The notes under the pieces were generated by a model. The model was given only the letters and a program-made list of their open reading frames with translations, had not been told where the DNA came from and did not search any database. Shown here one piece after another: positions 36,496 to 43,795 of a stretch of 64,000 nt of DNA. Source of the DNA: Candidatus Melainabacteria bacterium. GTDB taxonomy: Bacteria > Cyanobacteriota > Vampirovibrionia > Gastranaerophilales > Gastranaerophilaceae. Each line of letters opens with the position of its first letter. Position 1 is the stretch's first letter. The stretch lies in assembly GCA_003258795.1 (NCBI GenBank), contig QHMH01000007.1, forward strand, positions 62,001-126,000, given 5' to 3'. A program made the position numbers and the translations under genes.

Positions 36496-37212
36496 TTAAA
36501 ACTTAAACTTTGTGGAGAAACGAATTGAAGATTTTACATATTCATTATCCCTAAATGTTTGACCAGCACCCAATTCTAAAAATATATCATCAGTATGGCT
36601 TTTGATTTTTGGATTGTATCTCAAAACCAATTCGTGTTTTTTGAAAGATTGTTTTTCATCTGATTGAAGTTTTTCAATTAGTGATAACCTGTTTGTTATT
36701 TTTAATTCAGGAGCAAGAATAAGTCTATTATCAAAATACGAAAAACTATCTCCAGTTCCTTTACTTGCAGAAATAGTTATTGCGAATTTTTCCCTATCAT
36801 AACGAGAATAAATTGCCGTTGTACGGTACATTTCAGCAGAGTCGATGTAAGAATCATATTCAGTTCCGAATGTAAAATTACCAGATTGCTTTGAAATTCC
36901 TCCATAAATGGGACGAACACTTCTCTCTGAATTGTAGTATAAAGCCTTTGAAACCGTAGGATTGAATACATCAAAATTTTTCTTTTCCAAACCGAGGGAA
37001 TCAGATTTAATTTTTTGCGGTTGTGAAATGTTTATAAGTTTTAAACTATCAGGCTCTAAATGTACCGCATTGTCCTCTTCAATTTGCCTATCTTCATTTT
37101 CTACATATTCCAAATGCCCTTTTAATTCTGTAATAAAATTTTCCTCACAAAATGCTTTAGGTGAGAAAAAATTTAAAATTATGAAAAATATAAGGATGCA
37201 TCTAATTTTCAT
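36496..37212 (-). CDS. Exported, probably outer-membrane beta-barrel-like protein
   Basis: A signal peptide is clear (MKIRCILIFFIILNFFSPKAFC, cleavage near residue 22). After an acidic segment (residues 25-75) comes a strand-rich C-terminal half with alternating polar and aromatic residues (FTFGTEYDSYIDSAEMYRTTAIYSRYD, LELGAGQTFRDNEYVKSSIRF). The protein ends in phenylalanine (STKFKF), as many outer-membrane barrels do. No specific family is recognised. It is the 5' gene of a short minus-strand unit and appears to be leaderless, from the promoter at 37219-37247. Confidence 0.8.
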   Translation of the reverse strand: MKIRCILIFFIILNFFSPKAFCEENFITELKGHLEYVENEDRQIEEDNAVHLEPDSLKLINISQPQKIKSDSLGLEKKNFDVFNPTVSKALYYNSERSVRPIYGGISKQSGNFTFGTEYDSYIDSAEMYRTTAIYSRYDREKFAITISASKGTGDSFSYFDNRLILAPELKITNRLSLIEKLQSDEKQSFKKHELVLRYNPKIKSHTDDIFLELGAGQTFRDNEYVKSSIRFSTKFKF

Positions 37213-37218
37213 AATATA

Positions 37219-37247
37219 ATTTTAAATCTTTTTTTGAATAACGACAA
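37219..37247 (-). promoter_or_regulatory. Leaderless-type promoter of the outer-membrane-like gene
   Basis: On the minus strand, TTGTCG (37242-37247), a 17-base spacer and TAAAAT (37219-37224) end six bases before the ATG at 37212. This is a near-ideal sigma-70 layout with no room for a ribosome binding site. Confidence 0.7.
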
Positions 37248-37280
37248 ATATTTTAACTTATATAAAGAAAATTTTTGTTT

Positions 37281-37286
37281 TATAAT
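37281..37286 (+). promoter_or_regulatory. -10 box of the 48-residue gene (leaderless type)
   Basis: A perfect TATAAT ends six bases before the ATG at 37293. It diverges from the promoter at 37219-37247. Confidence 0.55.
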
Positions 37287-37292
37287 TTTCTT

Positions 37293-37439
37293 ATGGAAAA
37301 TAAAAAAAATAAAAAGAAAAAATTTGTAATTGATACTAAAAATATGGGCGTAAACATAGATAAAAACGAGTTTAGAGAAATCGTTTTATCTCAATCAAAT
37401 AAGCCACATGAAAGTTTTTACGATTACAGAAACTACTGA
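37293..37439 (+). CDS. 48-residue basic protein, unlisted small gene
   Basis: A small open frame too short for a typical size cutoff: MENKKNKKKKFVIDTKNMGV at the N terminus and SFYDYRNY at the end. The first ten residues carry seven lysines; the rest is mixed-charge and hydrophilic. There is no Shine-Dalgarno site, but a perfect TATAAT lies six bases before the ATG, as at other genes here. The stop TGA is immediately adjacent to the reversed stop of the minus-strand gene, forming the palindrome TGATCA (37437-37442), so the two reading frames abut without a gap. Function unknown. Confidence 0.6.
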   Translation: MENKKNKKKKFVIDTKNMGVNIDKNEFREIVLSQSNKPHESFYDYRNY

Positions 37440-38285
37440 TCATTCAGCCATTTCAAGTTCTTTTCTTTGGTCTAAAAATTTAGTTTCTTCCTTTGTGATA
37501 TCTCTATTCCAAGTTGTTTCCTGTTCACGGTTTTCTGGAGTTATTTTAAAATCAACAAGCTTGCCATTTTTATCATATTCATACTTTGCAGTTTGTCTTC
37601 CAGTCATAATATTGTATTCATTTACAATTTTGCCAGAATTCATAAAGTTGATTTCTCTTTTTGTATTTCCATTAACAGCGACTTCTTTGTGTTGTTGTAA
37701 TTTTCCATTGTTGTCGTACAAAAATCTATTTGTAACTTCTCCAGTTCTCTCGTCACATTTAACCTGTTCTCTGATTGTACCATTAGGAGCATACCAAGTT
37801 GCGAAAGAAACGTTTTGAGTATTTGGATCATATTTTTCGGTCATTTTTACTGTTGAACCGTTTTGATCAAATAATGCAGAGGTATCTACTTTTCCATTTT
37901 TGTAATCTTGTCTATATTGAACAGTAGAGCCATCACGTCTGTACCACAGTCTTTGAGAAATTTCACCATTATGGTTGTAAAAAGCGGTAGAATCCGCAAT
38001 ATTATCAGAATTTGAAGTATAGTTTTTTCTTACTACTTTTCCGTCTGAATCTTTGATTACTTCTTCATAAATTTTTGGTGTTTTTTTAGTAGCAGTAGTA
38101 TCTTCTACCGCAACTTGCGGTTTTTTGTGTATAAAAATTGCAGCAAGTAAAGCCCCAAGTCCAGCAGTTACTGCAACTTTTGCAGTTTTTTGTGTTGCTA
38201 CACCTTCAATTGCTTTTCCAATGGGTTTTGTAACTGTTTTTGCTGTCTTTCCCATATACGTATTTGAAATTGAAGATATTCTCAT
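37440..38285 (-). CDS. YD-repeat-like protein with N-terminal membrane segment
   Basis: The frame opens at ATG 38297, but the second ATG (38285) is preceded by GGTGGG and lies downstream of a possible -10 (TATAGT at 38300-38305), so I prefer it. One hydrophobic stretch lies near residues 37-51 (VTAGLGALLAAIFIH). After residue 75 come eight to nine irregular repeats of about 22 residues resembling YD or MORN-type units (YNHNGEISQRLWYRRDGSTVQY, FLYDNNGKLQQHKEV, YEYDKNGKLVDFKI). Such repeats are found in surface and toxin scaffolds. No toxin domain is present. Role unknown. Confidence 0.8.
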   Translation of the reverse strand: MRISSISNTYMGKTAKTVTKPIGKAIEGVATQKTAKVAVTAGLGALLAAIFIHKKPQVAVEDTTATKKTPKIYEEVIKDSDGKVVRKNYTSNSDNIADSTAFYNHNGEISQRLWYRRDGSTVQYRQDYKNGKVDTSALFDQNGSTVKMTEKYDPNTQNVSFATWYAPNGTIREQVKCDERTGEVTNRFLYDNNGKLQQHKEVAVNGNTKREINFMNSGKIVNEYNIMTGRQTAKYEYDKNGKLVDFKITPENREQETTWNRDITKEETKFLDQRKELEMAE

Positions 38286-38330
38286 TTTACCCACCATAAA
38301 CTATACACACAGTTATATTAAATATAAAAA

Positions 38331-38369
38331 AAGCTCAAATTTGCTAAATTGATCTGCAAATTTGAACTT
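38331..38369 (-). terminator. Intrinsic terminator of the minCDE operon
   Basis: On the minus strand a 14-bp stem (one G-U pair) is formed by 38356-38369 and 38331-38344, with an 11-base loop, and is followed by a run of T's. It lies 20 bases after minE. Confidence 0.88.
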
Positions 38370-38389
38370 TTTGTTACAAAAATTCTAAA

Positions 38390-38986
38390 TTATTTTTTGT
38401 GTGAAGATTTTTTTGTCTTTTCTTTTTTCGGTTTTTCTTCTACTTTTTCAACTTCATCTTCTGTTGAAGAAGGTTTTTCATCTTTAGTATCAGTTTCAGA
38501 CTCTTCCTCTATTTCCTCTGCTTTATCAACTTCTTCTTCTTCTTCTTCTTCTTCTTCTAAACTTTCCTCTTCAATATCATCTTTTTCTTCTTTATCTTCA
38601 TTAGATTCAGATTCTTCAATAGATTCTTCTTCTATTTCCTCAACTTCTTCAGCTTTTTCTTCTGCATCAATTGCGGCTTGAATTTCTTCTTCATCTTTTG
38701 CTCTTAAAACTGGGATAGAAAGCATAAGTGCCATTGAATCTCCTTCTTGTTCAAAGTTAAGTTCAAGTTCGTCTTTATCCATTTCAACGTATTTTGAAAG
38801 AACTTCTATCATTTCTCCTCTCATTCTTTCAAGAAGATATGGAGTAAGATTTGTTCTGTCTTGCATAAGGACAAGTTTCAATCTATTTCTTGCAACATCC
38901 TTTGCGTTTTCTTTTTCTTCTACATCTTGTGTGGCTTGGAAAAATCCAATGACCTTTTTGTATAAATCAGTAAATATATCTCTCAT
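38390..38986 (-). CDS. minE: Cell division topological specificity factor MinE, with long charged tail
   Basis: The first ~98 residues are MinE: amphipathic start MRDIFTDLYKKVIGFF, the MinD-activating helix (ENAKDVARNRLKLVLMQDR), and the dimer domain (YLLERMRGEMIEVLSKYVEMD, LELNFE, MALMLSIPVLR). Residues 99-198 form an additional tail that is highly acidic, rich in glutamate and serine with a run of nine glutamates, and then basic at the end (KPKKEKTKKSSHKK). Normal MinE is 85-100 residues. The nine TTC repeats (38531-38557) that code for the glutamate run could vary in number by slippage. The start overlaps the minD stop by one base (TAATG). Confidence 0.93.
   Translation of the reverse strand: MRDIFTDLYKKVIGFFQATQDVEEKENAKDVARNRLKLVLMQDRTNLTPYLLERMRGEMIEVLSKYVEMDKDELELNFEQEGDSMALMLSIPVLRAKDEEEIQAAIDAEEKAEEVEEIEEESIEESESNEDKEEKDDIEEESLEEEEEEEEEVDKAEEIEEESETDTKDEKPSSTEDEVEKVEEKPKKEKTKKSSHKK
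38531..38557. repeat. Trinucleotide repeat (TTC)9 inside minE
   Basis: Nine perfect TTC units on the plus strand read GAA on the coding strand and encode polyglutamate in the MinE tail. Changes in unit number would stay in frame. Confidence 0.95.
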
Positions 38987-39804
38987 TATTTTTGCTCCTT
39001 CGAAACCATGTTAGCAAAGAAATTTTTGATTTTATCCATAAAACCTTTTGGTTCTGTCAAATCGAGAAATTCAACTTCATCTCCCATAATTCTTTTTGCA
39101 ACATTTTGGTAAGCTCTACCAGCGAGTGATTTTTCATCATTAACAATAGGTTCACCTTTGTTTGTAGAAGTGATAATGCCAACATCTTCAGGAATAATTC
39201 CAATAAGAGGGCAAGATAAAATTTCTTCAACGTCTTCAACGCTCATCATATCGTTAGCCTCAATAAGATTTGGTCTTACTCTGTTTAGAAGTAATCTGTA
39301 ACTTTCTATTTCTTCCTTCGATTCCAAAAGACCGATAATTCTATCAGCATCTCTTACTGCAGACATTTCTGGAGTCGTAACGACAATTGCTTCTGTCGCT
39401 CCAGCAACAGCATTTTGAAATCCTTGTTCTATACCGGCAGGACAGTCAACTAAAACAAAATCAAAATCTTCTTTGAGTTCATCGCAAATAGTTTTTAATT
39501 GTTCTTGTGATAGTGCAGATTTATCTCTTGTTTGTGCAGCGGCAAGCAAACAAAGGTTAGGATTTTTCTTATCTTTTACAAGTGCTTGTTTTAACTTGCA
39601 ACGTTCTTCTACAACGTCAACGATAGTGTATACAATTCTATTTTCAAGCCCCAACAAAAGATCCAAGTTTCTCAAACCTATGTCAGTATCAATGAGGACA
39701 ACTTTTTGTCCAGCTTTTGCAAGTGCAGTTCCGATGTTAGCACTTGTTGTGGTTTTTCCAACCCCACCTTTTCCTGAGGTTATAACTATTACTCGACCGC
39801 TCAT
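38986..39804 (-). CDS. minD: Septum site-determining ATPase MinD
   Basis: Membrane-cycling ATPase that recruits MinC and is stimulated by MinE. The deviant Walker A is SGKGGVGKTT at residues 10-19, switch I is LIDTDIGLRNLDLLLG, and switch II is VLVDCPAGIEQGF. The C-terminal amphipathic membrane-targeting helix is present (GFMDKIKNFFANMVSK). 272 residues is normal. It lies 11 bases after minC, in order minC-minD-minE. Confidence 0.98.
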   Translation of the reverse strand: MSGRVIVITSGKGGVGKTTTSANIGTALAKAGQKVVLIDTDIGLRNLDLLLGLENRIVYTIVDVVEERCKLKQALVKDKKNPNLCLLAAAQTRDKSALSQEQLKTICDELKEDFDFVLVDCPAGIEQGFQNAVAGATEAIVVTTPEMSAVRDADRIIGLLESKEEIESYRLLLNRVRPNLIEANDMMSVEDVEEILSCPLIGIIPEDVGIITSTNKGEPIVNDEKSLAGRAYQNVAKRIMGDEVEFLDLTEPKGFMDKIKNFFANMVSKEQK

Positions 39805-39815
39805 TCTTTCTCCTT

Positions 39816-40784
39816 TTATACTTCGTTATTTATACTTTTTATAATAATTTGATCGTTTTCAATTCTTGCTTCTTGAGGTGTAAATTCGTTTGTTCTTTGG
39901 ATATGTGGAATATTTACAGTAGACAATCTTCCTGCATAAATACCAGCAATTCTCAATTGAATTGCATTAAGTTTTAATGCTCTGATTCTTGCATTTTTAT
40001 TTCCATTTGTTCCAGCATGTGCGATTCCACCTAAAACACCCCAAACAGTAACGTCACCTTTTGCAATAATTTCACTTCCTGGGTGAGTGTCACCAATTAC
40101 AAGAATGTTTCCATCATAACTTATTGTTTGACCAGATCTCAAAGTTTGCTTTAAATATAAAGTTGGCAAATCTTCGTCACTTGTTTCAATCTGTATGTTT
40201 TCAGTTTTGATTGTTTCATACGGAAGTTCACTCATTGATTCTTCTTGTGGATAAAGTTTACCAAAAACTCTTTCATGAGGAGTAAACAAATCAGTAGGGA
40301 CTTCAACCGACTCTTCTTCAATATATTCTTCACTTGATTCTGTTTCATTTTCTTGAACTTGTTCTATTTGTTGCTCAGTTACTTGAACTTCTTCTTGGTA
40401 AGTTTGTTGCTCTTGTTGCTCAACTTCATCTTGAACTTCATTTTCTATAACTTGAGGTTGTTCAGGTTCTTCTTTAATTTCTTCTGTTTCAAAATTATTT
40501 TTGCATACGGAGATTTTTATTCCGAGATCGTTTGCAGATGAAATTGTTTTTTCTGTATTTGCATCAATGAAAGCAAGTCTTGATCCTGAAACTTCCATCA
40601 ACGCTTTGATACTTAAAATTTGAGATTGACTCAAGTCAACATCTCTTATTTTTAAGCATATATTTTTACCTTTTGATTCACTCATTTCGAGTATGTTACT
40701 TAATTCTCCGATTACTTCGGAAGGATTTTTTGCATTACTTAAATCAATGATAAAACCGTTTTCTGTAAAATTTTCATTATCCAT
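39816..40784 (-). CDS. minC: Septum site-determining protein MinC
   Basis: Inhibits FtsZ assembly away from midcell. The N-terminal FtsZ-inhibiting domain is residues 1-100 (FIIDLSNAKNPSEVIGEL). A linker of about 85 residues (105-190) is rich in glutamate and glutamine. The C-terminal beta-helix that binds MinD follows: QTLRSGQTISYDGNILVIGD, GSEIIAKGDVTVWGVLGGIAHAG, RALKLNAIQLRIAG. At 322 aa it is longer than usual because of the linker. GGGAAAAATAA precedes the ATG. Confidence 0.96.
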   Translation of the reverse strand: MDNENFTENGFIIDLSNAKNPSEVIGELSNILEMSESKGKNICLKIRDVDLSQSQILSIKALMEVSGSRLAFIDANTEKTISSANDLGIKISVCKNNFETEEIKEEPEQPQVIENEVQDEVEQQEQQTYQEEVQVTEQQIEQVQENETESSEEYIEEESVEVPTDLFTPHERVFGKLYPQEESMSELPYETIKTENIQIETSDEDLPTLYLKQTLRSGQTISYDGNILVIGDTHPGSEIIAKGDVTVWGVLGGIAHAGTNGNKNARIRALKLNAIQLRIAGIYAGRLSTVNIPHIQRTNEFTPQEARIENDQIIIKSINNEV

Positions 40785-40875
40785 TTATTTTTCCCGATTA
40801 AACTTATACAACATTGAGTTTATCTCAAATATGAAGAATAAACAATTACAAATTTTGTATCAAATTTTTTTTATA

Positions 40876-41016
40876 GGGCATGCTCTTGTCATGCCCAAAA
40901 TTATCAAATAATCTGATTTGTTACAAAAGTTAATAAAACTAAAATCCATGGAAAACCATGTCGCTACATGGTTTTCGGGGGGTAAAAAACCCAAAACATG
41001 CTCTGGGCATGGGTTT
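40876..41016. repeat. Palindrome cluster, CATG-rich
   Basis: Three inverted repeats follow one another. GGGCATG/CATGCCC lies at 40876-40882 and 40890-40896. A perfect 11-bp pair, GAAAACCATGT (40951-40961) with ACATGGTTTTC (40966-40976), has loop CGCT. A nested AAACCC/GGGTTT (40987-40992 and 41011-41016) encloses CATGC/GCATG. CATGCTCT occurs in both the first and third units. The stretch is more GC-rich than its surroundings and none of the stems has a T-tail, so it is not a terminator. It looks like an interspersed palindromic element, but only one copy is in the window. Confidence 0.6.
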
Positions 41017-41097
41017 TCATGATTTTGAAATCTAAAATCCAGTAATAGTGCGCCTTTTGGGGTCTGTAACAAAACTTCATAAAGGCATGAGCCACAC

Positions 41098-41125
41098 TTG
41101 AAAATCGTCCATGAGTTCTTATAAT
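41098..41125 (+). promoter_or_regulatory. Promoter of the cysteine-rich gene leader
   Basis: TTGAAA (41098-41103) and a perfect TATAAT (41120-41125) are separated by 16 bases. Transcription should begin near 41132. Confidence 0.65.
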
Positions 41126-41131
41126 GAGGAA

Positions 41132-41200
41132 AAGGCTTTAAAAAAGCCGTTTGGGGTAGATTTATAAGTTGTCCTGCAAATTAACATTTGCAGTTTTTTG
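41132..41200 (+). ncRNA. Structured leader or small RNA ending in an intrinsic terminator
   Basis: The predicted transcript from the promoter at 41098-41125 contains a hairpin GGCTTT/AAAGCC (41134-41139 with 41143-41148). It ends with an intrinsic terminator, CTGCAAAT (41174-41181) / ATTTGCAG (41186-41193), loop TAAC, followed by six T's. The ribosome binding site GGAGG of the downstream gene begins six bases after the T run. It is either an attenuator controlling that gene or a ~68-nt small RNA. No known riboswitch consensus was recognised. Confidence 0.45.
41174..41199 (+). terminator. Intrinsic terminator upstream of the cysteine-rich gene
   Basis: A perfect 8-bp stem with a TAAC tetraloop is followed by six T's. 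Its place between promoter and start codon is typical of attenuation. Confidence 0.75.
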
Positions 41201-41215
41201 AAATTGGAGGAAACT

Positions 41216-41434
41216 TTGTTAAGAAGTCGTGATATGGGTAGAGCTGTGGCGGTTAGAAGATGGACACCGACAGCAACTGATTGTTATAAAAGAGGATGTA
41301 ATTGTGAAGGTTGCTTCTATCGTGATTTTTTTAGTGGTAGCAGTCAAAAATGTCAAATGAAAGCAGCAGTTCTTGAATTAGTAAGAACAATAGGTACTCC
41401 GGATGTTGAACTTCAACAGATTATTTTAGATTGA
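41216..41434 (+). CDS. Small cysteine-rich protein (72 aa), probable metal-binding
   Basis: The frame is open from 41198, but GGAGG (41206-41210) sits five bases before TTG 41216, which I take as start. The product begins MLRSRDMGRAVAVRRWTPTA. It holds a compact cysteine cluster, CYKRGCNCEGCFYRDFF (C-x4-C-x-C-x2-C, residues 23-32), with a fifth cysteine in SSQKCQMKAAV. It ends with a helical segment (AAVLELVRTIGTPDVELQQII). The cysteines suggest a zinc ribbon or iron-sulfur site, and the arginine-rich RRW segment suggests nucleic-acid contact; both are inference. Expression may be attenuated by the upstream terminator. Confidence 0.75.
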   Translation: MLRSRDMGRAVAVRRWTPTATDCYKRGCNCEGCFYRDFFSGSSQKCQMKAAVLELVRTIGTPDVELQQIILD

Positions 41435-41468
41435 TAATTACGGGTATTTAATTTTTTTTTGTTTGTTA

Positions 41469-41474
41469 TATAAT
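41469..41474 (+). promoter_or_regulatory. Candidate -10 for hpf
   Basis: A perfect TATAAT lies 35 bases before the hpf ATG. The -35 is not clear (TTTAAT at 15 bases). Confidence 0.4.
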
Positions 41475-41508
41475 CAATTCAGTTCTATTTACTTAATCGG
41501 AGGAAAAA

Positions 41509-41856
41509 ATGTACATTCATGTTAACGGAAAAAATATAGAAATTACACCTGCAATCAAAGCTTATGTTAAGGAAAAAATTGGCAAAGTTGCAAATTATTA
41601 CGATCAAATACAAGGTATAGATGTAATTTTGTCAGTTATTAAAAATCCTGCTGCATCAGGAAAACATGTTGCAGAGGTTGTATGCAAGTTGACATCGGGT
41701 GCTATTCATTGTGAAGAATCTGCAGAATCTATGTATGCAAGCATTGACTTACTTGCTGATAAGTTAGGTAGACAAATTAAAAAATTCAAAGATAAAACTC
41801 TTTTGCCTAAAGATAAATCTTCAATCAGAACTGACATTACAGAAGATGCAGAATAA
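41509..41856 (+). CDS. hpf: Short ribosome hibernation promoting factor (HPF/RaiA family)
   Basis: Binds the decoding site of idle 30S subunits. The 115 residues cover the single conserved domain (MYIHVNGKNIEITPAIKAYV, then KIGKVANYYD, HVAEVVCKLTSGAIHCEESAESMYASIDLLADKLGRQIKKFKDK). There is no C-terminal dimerisation domain of long HPF, so it is the short form, with an acidic tail. CGGAGGAAAAA precedes the ATG. A hairpin terminator follows. Confidence 0.93.
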   Translation: MYIHVNGKNIEITPAIKAYVKEKIGKVANYYDQIQGIDVILSVIKNPAASGKHVAEVVCKLTSGAIHCEESAESMYASIDLLADKLGRQIKKFKDKTLLPKDKSSIRTDITEDAE

Positions 41857-41872
41857 GAAAATAAATTTTATA

Positions 41873-41902
41873 AAAATGCTCCCATACGTGGGAGTATTTT
41901 TT
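41873..41902 (+). terminator. Intrinsic terminator after hpf
   Basis: CTCCCA (41879-41884) pairs with TGGGAG (41889-41894), loop TACG, extended by A/T pairs, followed by seven T's. Confidence 0.9.
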
Positions 41903-41921
41903 TGCCTCAATTGTGAATTGA

Positions 41922-41930
41922 TGATACAAT
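41922..41930 (+). promoter_or_regulatory. Extended -10 promoter of the sensor kinase (leaderless type)
   Basis: TGA-TACAAT (41922-41930) ends six bases before the ATG at 41937. No Shine-Dalgarno site is present. Confidence 0.6.
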
Positions 41931-41936
41931 AAACTT

Positions 41937-43742
41937 ATGAGTAAGAATAATATGACAATTCAAAGCCGTTTAATTCTGACGGGACTTATTATAAGTACGA
42001 TATTTATCGTCGTAACTGCAATTTTAGCAACTTTCAATATTCAAAATAAATTGGAAGAAGGTTATAGGAATTTTGGACGAATTATTTCTAAAACACTTGC
42101 GGTTGAAACGGTAGATTTAATTAAGGATATTCCAGACAATGCGGTATATATGACGCTGAAGGAACATTCGGGAAAAATTCTTGAAAATAACGATGATATA
42201 GCATTCATTGAATTCAGAAATAATTCCGGTAATATAACATATTCAAGTAAAGAGGATTATACAAAACAATCTGGTCTTGCCACTGTTGTTGTGAATTCAC
42301 CAATGATGCTTATAAATTCAAATGGTAAGACTCCAATAGGTTCAGTTTTTGTTGGACTTTCCGGAAACATCATTTCGCAAATAAATTCTACAGTTAAAGC
42401 ATCACTTTTGTTTGTTTTTATTATTGTTTGGCTTGTGTTCTCTCTTGTAATTCTTGTAAATTCGTACTTAACAACAAAGGAATTGAGAATTTTAAAAGAC
42501 GGTGTTAAAAAAATATCCACAGGAGAATTTGGTCACAAGATAACTGATAAAGATGTGAGTCTTGAGGTTAAACAACTTTTTGAAAGTTTTAACGATATGT
42601 CTAATAGGTTGCATATCTACGAGCAACAAAATATTGAGCAATTAACATTGGAGAAAAATAAGCTTGAAACCATTCTTATGAACATTGCAAATGGTGTTGT
42701 TGTTTGTGATGGAAATGATAATGTTTTGCTCTTAAATTACAGAGCACAAAAATTGCTTTCAGTTAAAGAAAAAGAAATTTTGAATGCAAAAATACAAGAT
42801 TATACCGATAATGAAGGCAAATTTTGTTTTAAAGAACTCATAAAAAACTTTAAAGATGCTTCAAAAACAGAACCATACAAGGTTGATTTACAAATTAACG
42901 ATAAGGTTATAAAAACTCTTGTATCTCTGATGTCTTCAGGTAGTGAAGAAAGCTCAGGATATATCATTGTGCTAATTGATGTAACAAAAGAGGCCGAAGT
43001 TGATAAAATGAGAAGTCATTTTATATCAAACGTATCACATGAATTAAGGACTCCAGTTACTGTTTTGAGAAGTTATATTGATACACTATATAATTATGGT
43101 AACGAGTTTGATTATGATACGCAAAAAGAGTTTATTGGAACAATCAATGATGAAATAATTAGACTTCATCATCTGGTAAATGAGGTATTAGATTTTTCAA
43201 GGTTAGATTCTTCTTCTGTAAAACTTGAAAAAGAAAAATGTAATTTGAAAAAACTTGTTGAAGATTGTGTAAAGTCAGTCGATGTACTTGCCAAAGAAAG
43301 AAATATTACATTTTCTATTATGCAGGAAGAAGATTTGCCAGAAGTTGTTATAAATGAAGATAGTATTTTTCGTGCATTGAAAAATTTGCTTTCAAATGCA
43401 ATAAAATATTCACCAGAAAATGATAAAATAAAGGTAAAAACAGAAAGCGCAAAAAGAAAAGGTTTTGTGCAAATTAGTGTTGAAGATCACGGAATTGGAA
43501 TTGCACCTGAATACCAAAAGAAAATTTTTGATAGGTTTTTTAGGGTAGAAAATGATACCCACACTATAAAAGGAACTGGATTAGGACTTCATTTGGTTAA
43601 GGTAACAGTGGAAAAGCACCACGGGGGCGAAGTTTTTGTGCATTCAGCTTTGAATGAAGGATCAACATTTGGTTTTATTCTTCCGATAAATCCACCGGAA
43701 GAAAAGGAAAATAAAGAAAAAGAAATGAAAAGTTCAATTTAG
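41937..43742 (+). CDS. Membrane sensor histidine kinase (HAMP-PAS-HisKA-HATPase)
   Basis: A two-component sensor. Transmembrane helix 1 is residues 11-33, an extracytoplasmic sensor region of ~120 residues follows, and transmembrane helix 2 is about 154-178. HAMP is about 178-230 and a PAS-like domain about 240-350. The HisKA phosphoacceptor is in ISNVSHELRTPVTVLRSY with H368. The HATPase domain has the N-box LKNLLSNAIKYSP, G1 DHGIGIA, F-box FDRFFRV and G2 GTGLGL. This layout is like PhoR/WalK and cyanobacterial Hik33/NblS. No response regulator is adjacent, so it is an orphan. The signal is unknown. The start ATG has no ribosome binding site but an extended -10 six bases before it. Confidence 0.93.
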   Translation: MSKNNMTIQSRLILTGLIISTIFIVVTAILATFNIQNKLEEGYRNFGRIISKTLAVETVDLIKDIPDNAVYMTLKEHSGKILENNDDIAFIEFRNNSGNITYSSKEDYTKQSGLATVVVNSPMMLINSNGKTPIGSVFVGLSGNIISQINSTVKASLLFVFIIVWLVFSLVILVNSYLTTKELRILKDGVKKISTGEFGHKITDKDVSLEVKQLFESFNDMSNRLHIYEQQNIEQLTLEKNKLETILMNIANGVVVCDGNDNVLLLNYRAQKLLSVKEKEILNAKIQDYTDNEGKFCFKELIKNFKDASKTEPYKVDLQINDKVIKTLVSLMSSGSEESSGYIIVLIDVTKEAEVDKMRSHFISNVSHELRTPVTVLRSYIDTLYNYGNEFDYDTQKEFIGTINDEIIRLHHLVNEVLDFSRLDSSSVKLEKEKCNLKKLVEDCVKSVDVLAKERNITFSIMQEEDLPEVVINEDSIFRALKNLLSNAIKYSPENDKIKVKTESAKRKGFVQISVEDHGIGIAPEYQKKIFDRFFRVENDTHTIKGTGLGLHLVKVTVEKHHGGEVFVHSALNEGSTFGFILPINPPEEKENKEKEMKSSI

Positions 43743-43761
43743 TGTTAAACTGAAAATTTAG

Positions 43762-43789
43762 TTTACAAAAATAAAAAAAACATTATAAT
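43762..43789 (+). promoter_or_regulatory. Leaderless-type promoter with GTG start
   Basis: TTTACA (43762-43767), 16 bases, and a perfect TATAAT (43784-43789) end six bases before the GTG at 43796. The expected start of transcription is the G of that codon. Confidence 0.7.
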
Positions 43790-43795
43790 GTTCTT

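Larger units (their letters stand above)
40785..41215. other. 431-base spacer: palindromes, promoter and leader
   Basis: No gene is seen. The first half holds three palindromes described separately (40876-41016). The second half contains a promoter (41098-41125) and a leader that ends in an intrinsic terminator (41174-41199) just before the cysteine-rich gene. A 70-residue minus-strand open frame (40860-41072) runs through the palindromes, but I do not accept it as a gene. Confidence 0.8.

Noticed and set aside
38349..38681. 110-residue serine-rich plus-strand frame
   Set aside because: It is the antisense of the glutamate-rich MinE tail (GAA codons read as TTC/TCT) and has no ribosome binding site.
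40860..41072. 70-residue minus-strand open frame through the palindrome cluster
   Set aside because: No ribosome binding site, sequence dictated by the inverted repeats, and no promoter; likely a chance frame in a repeat element.
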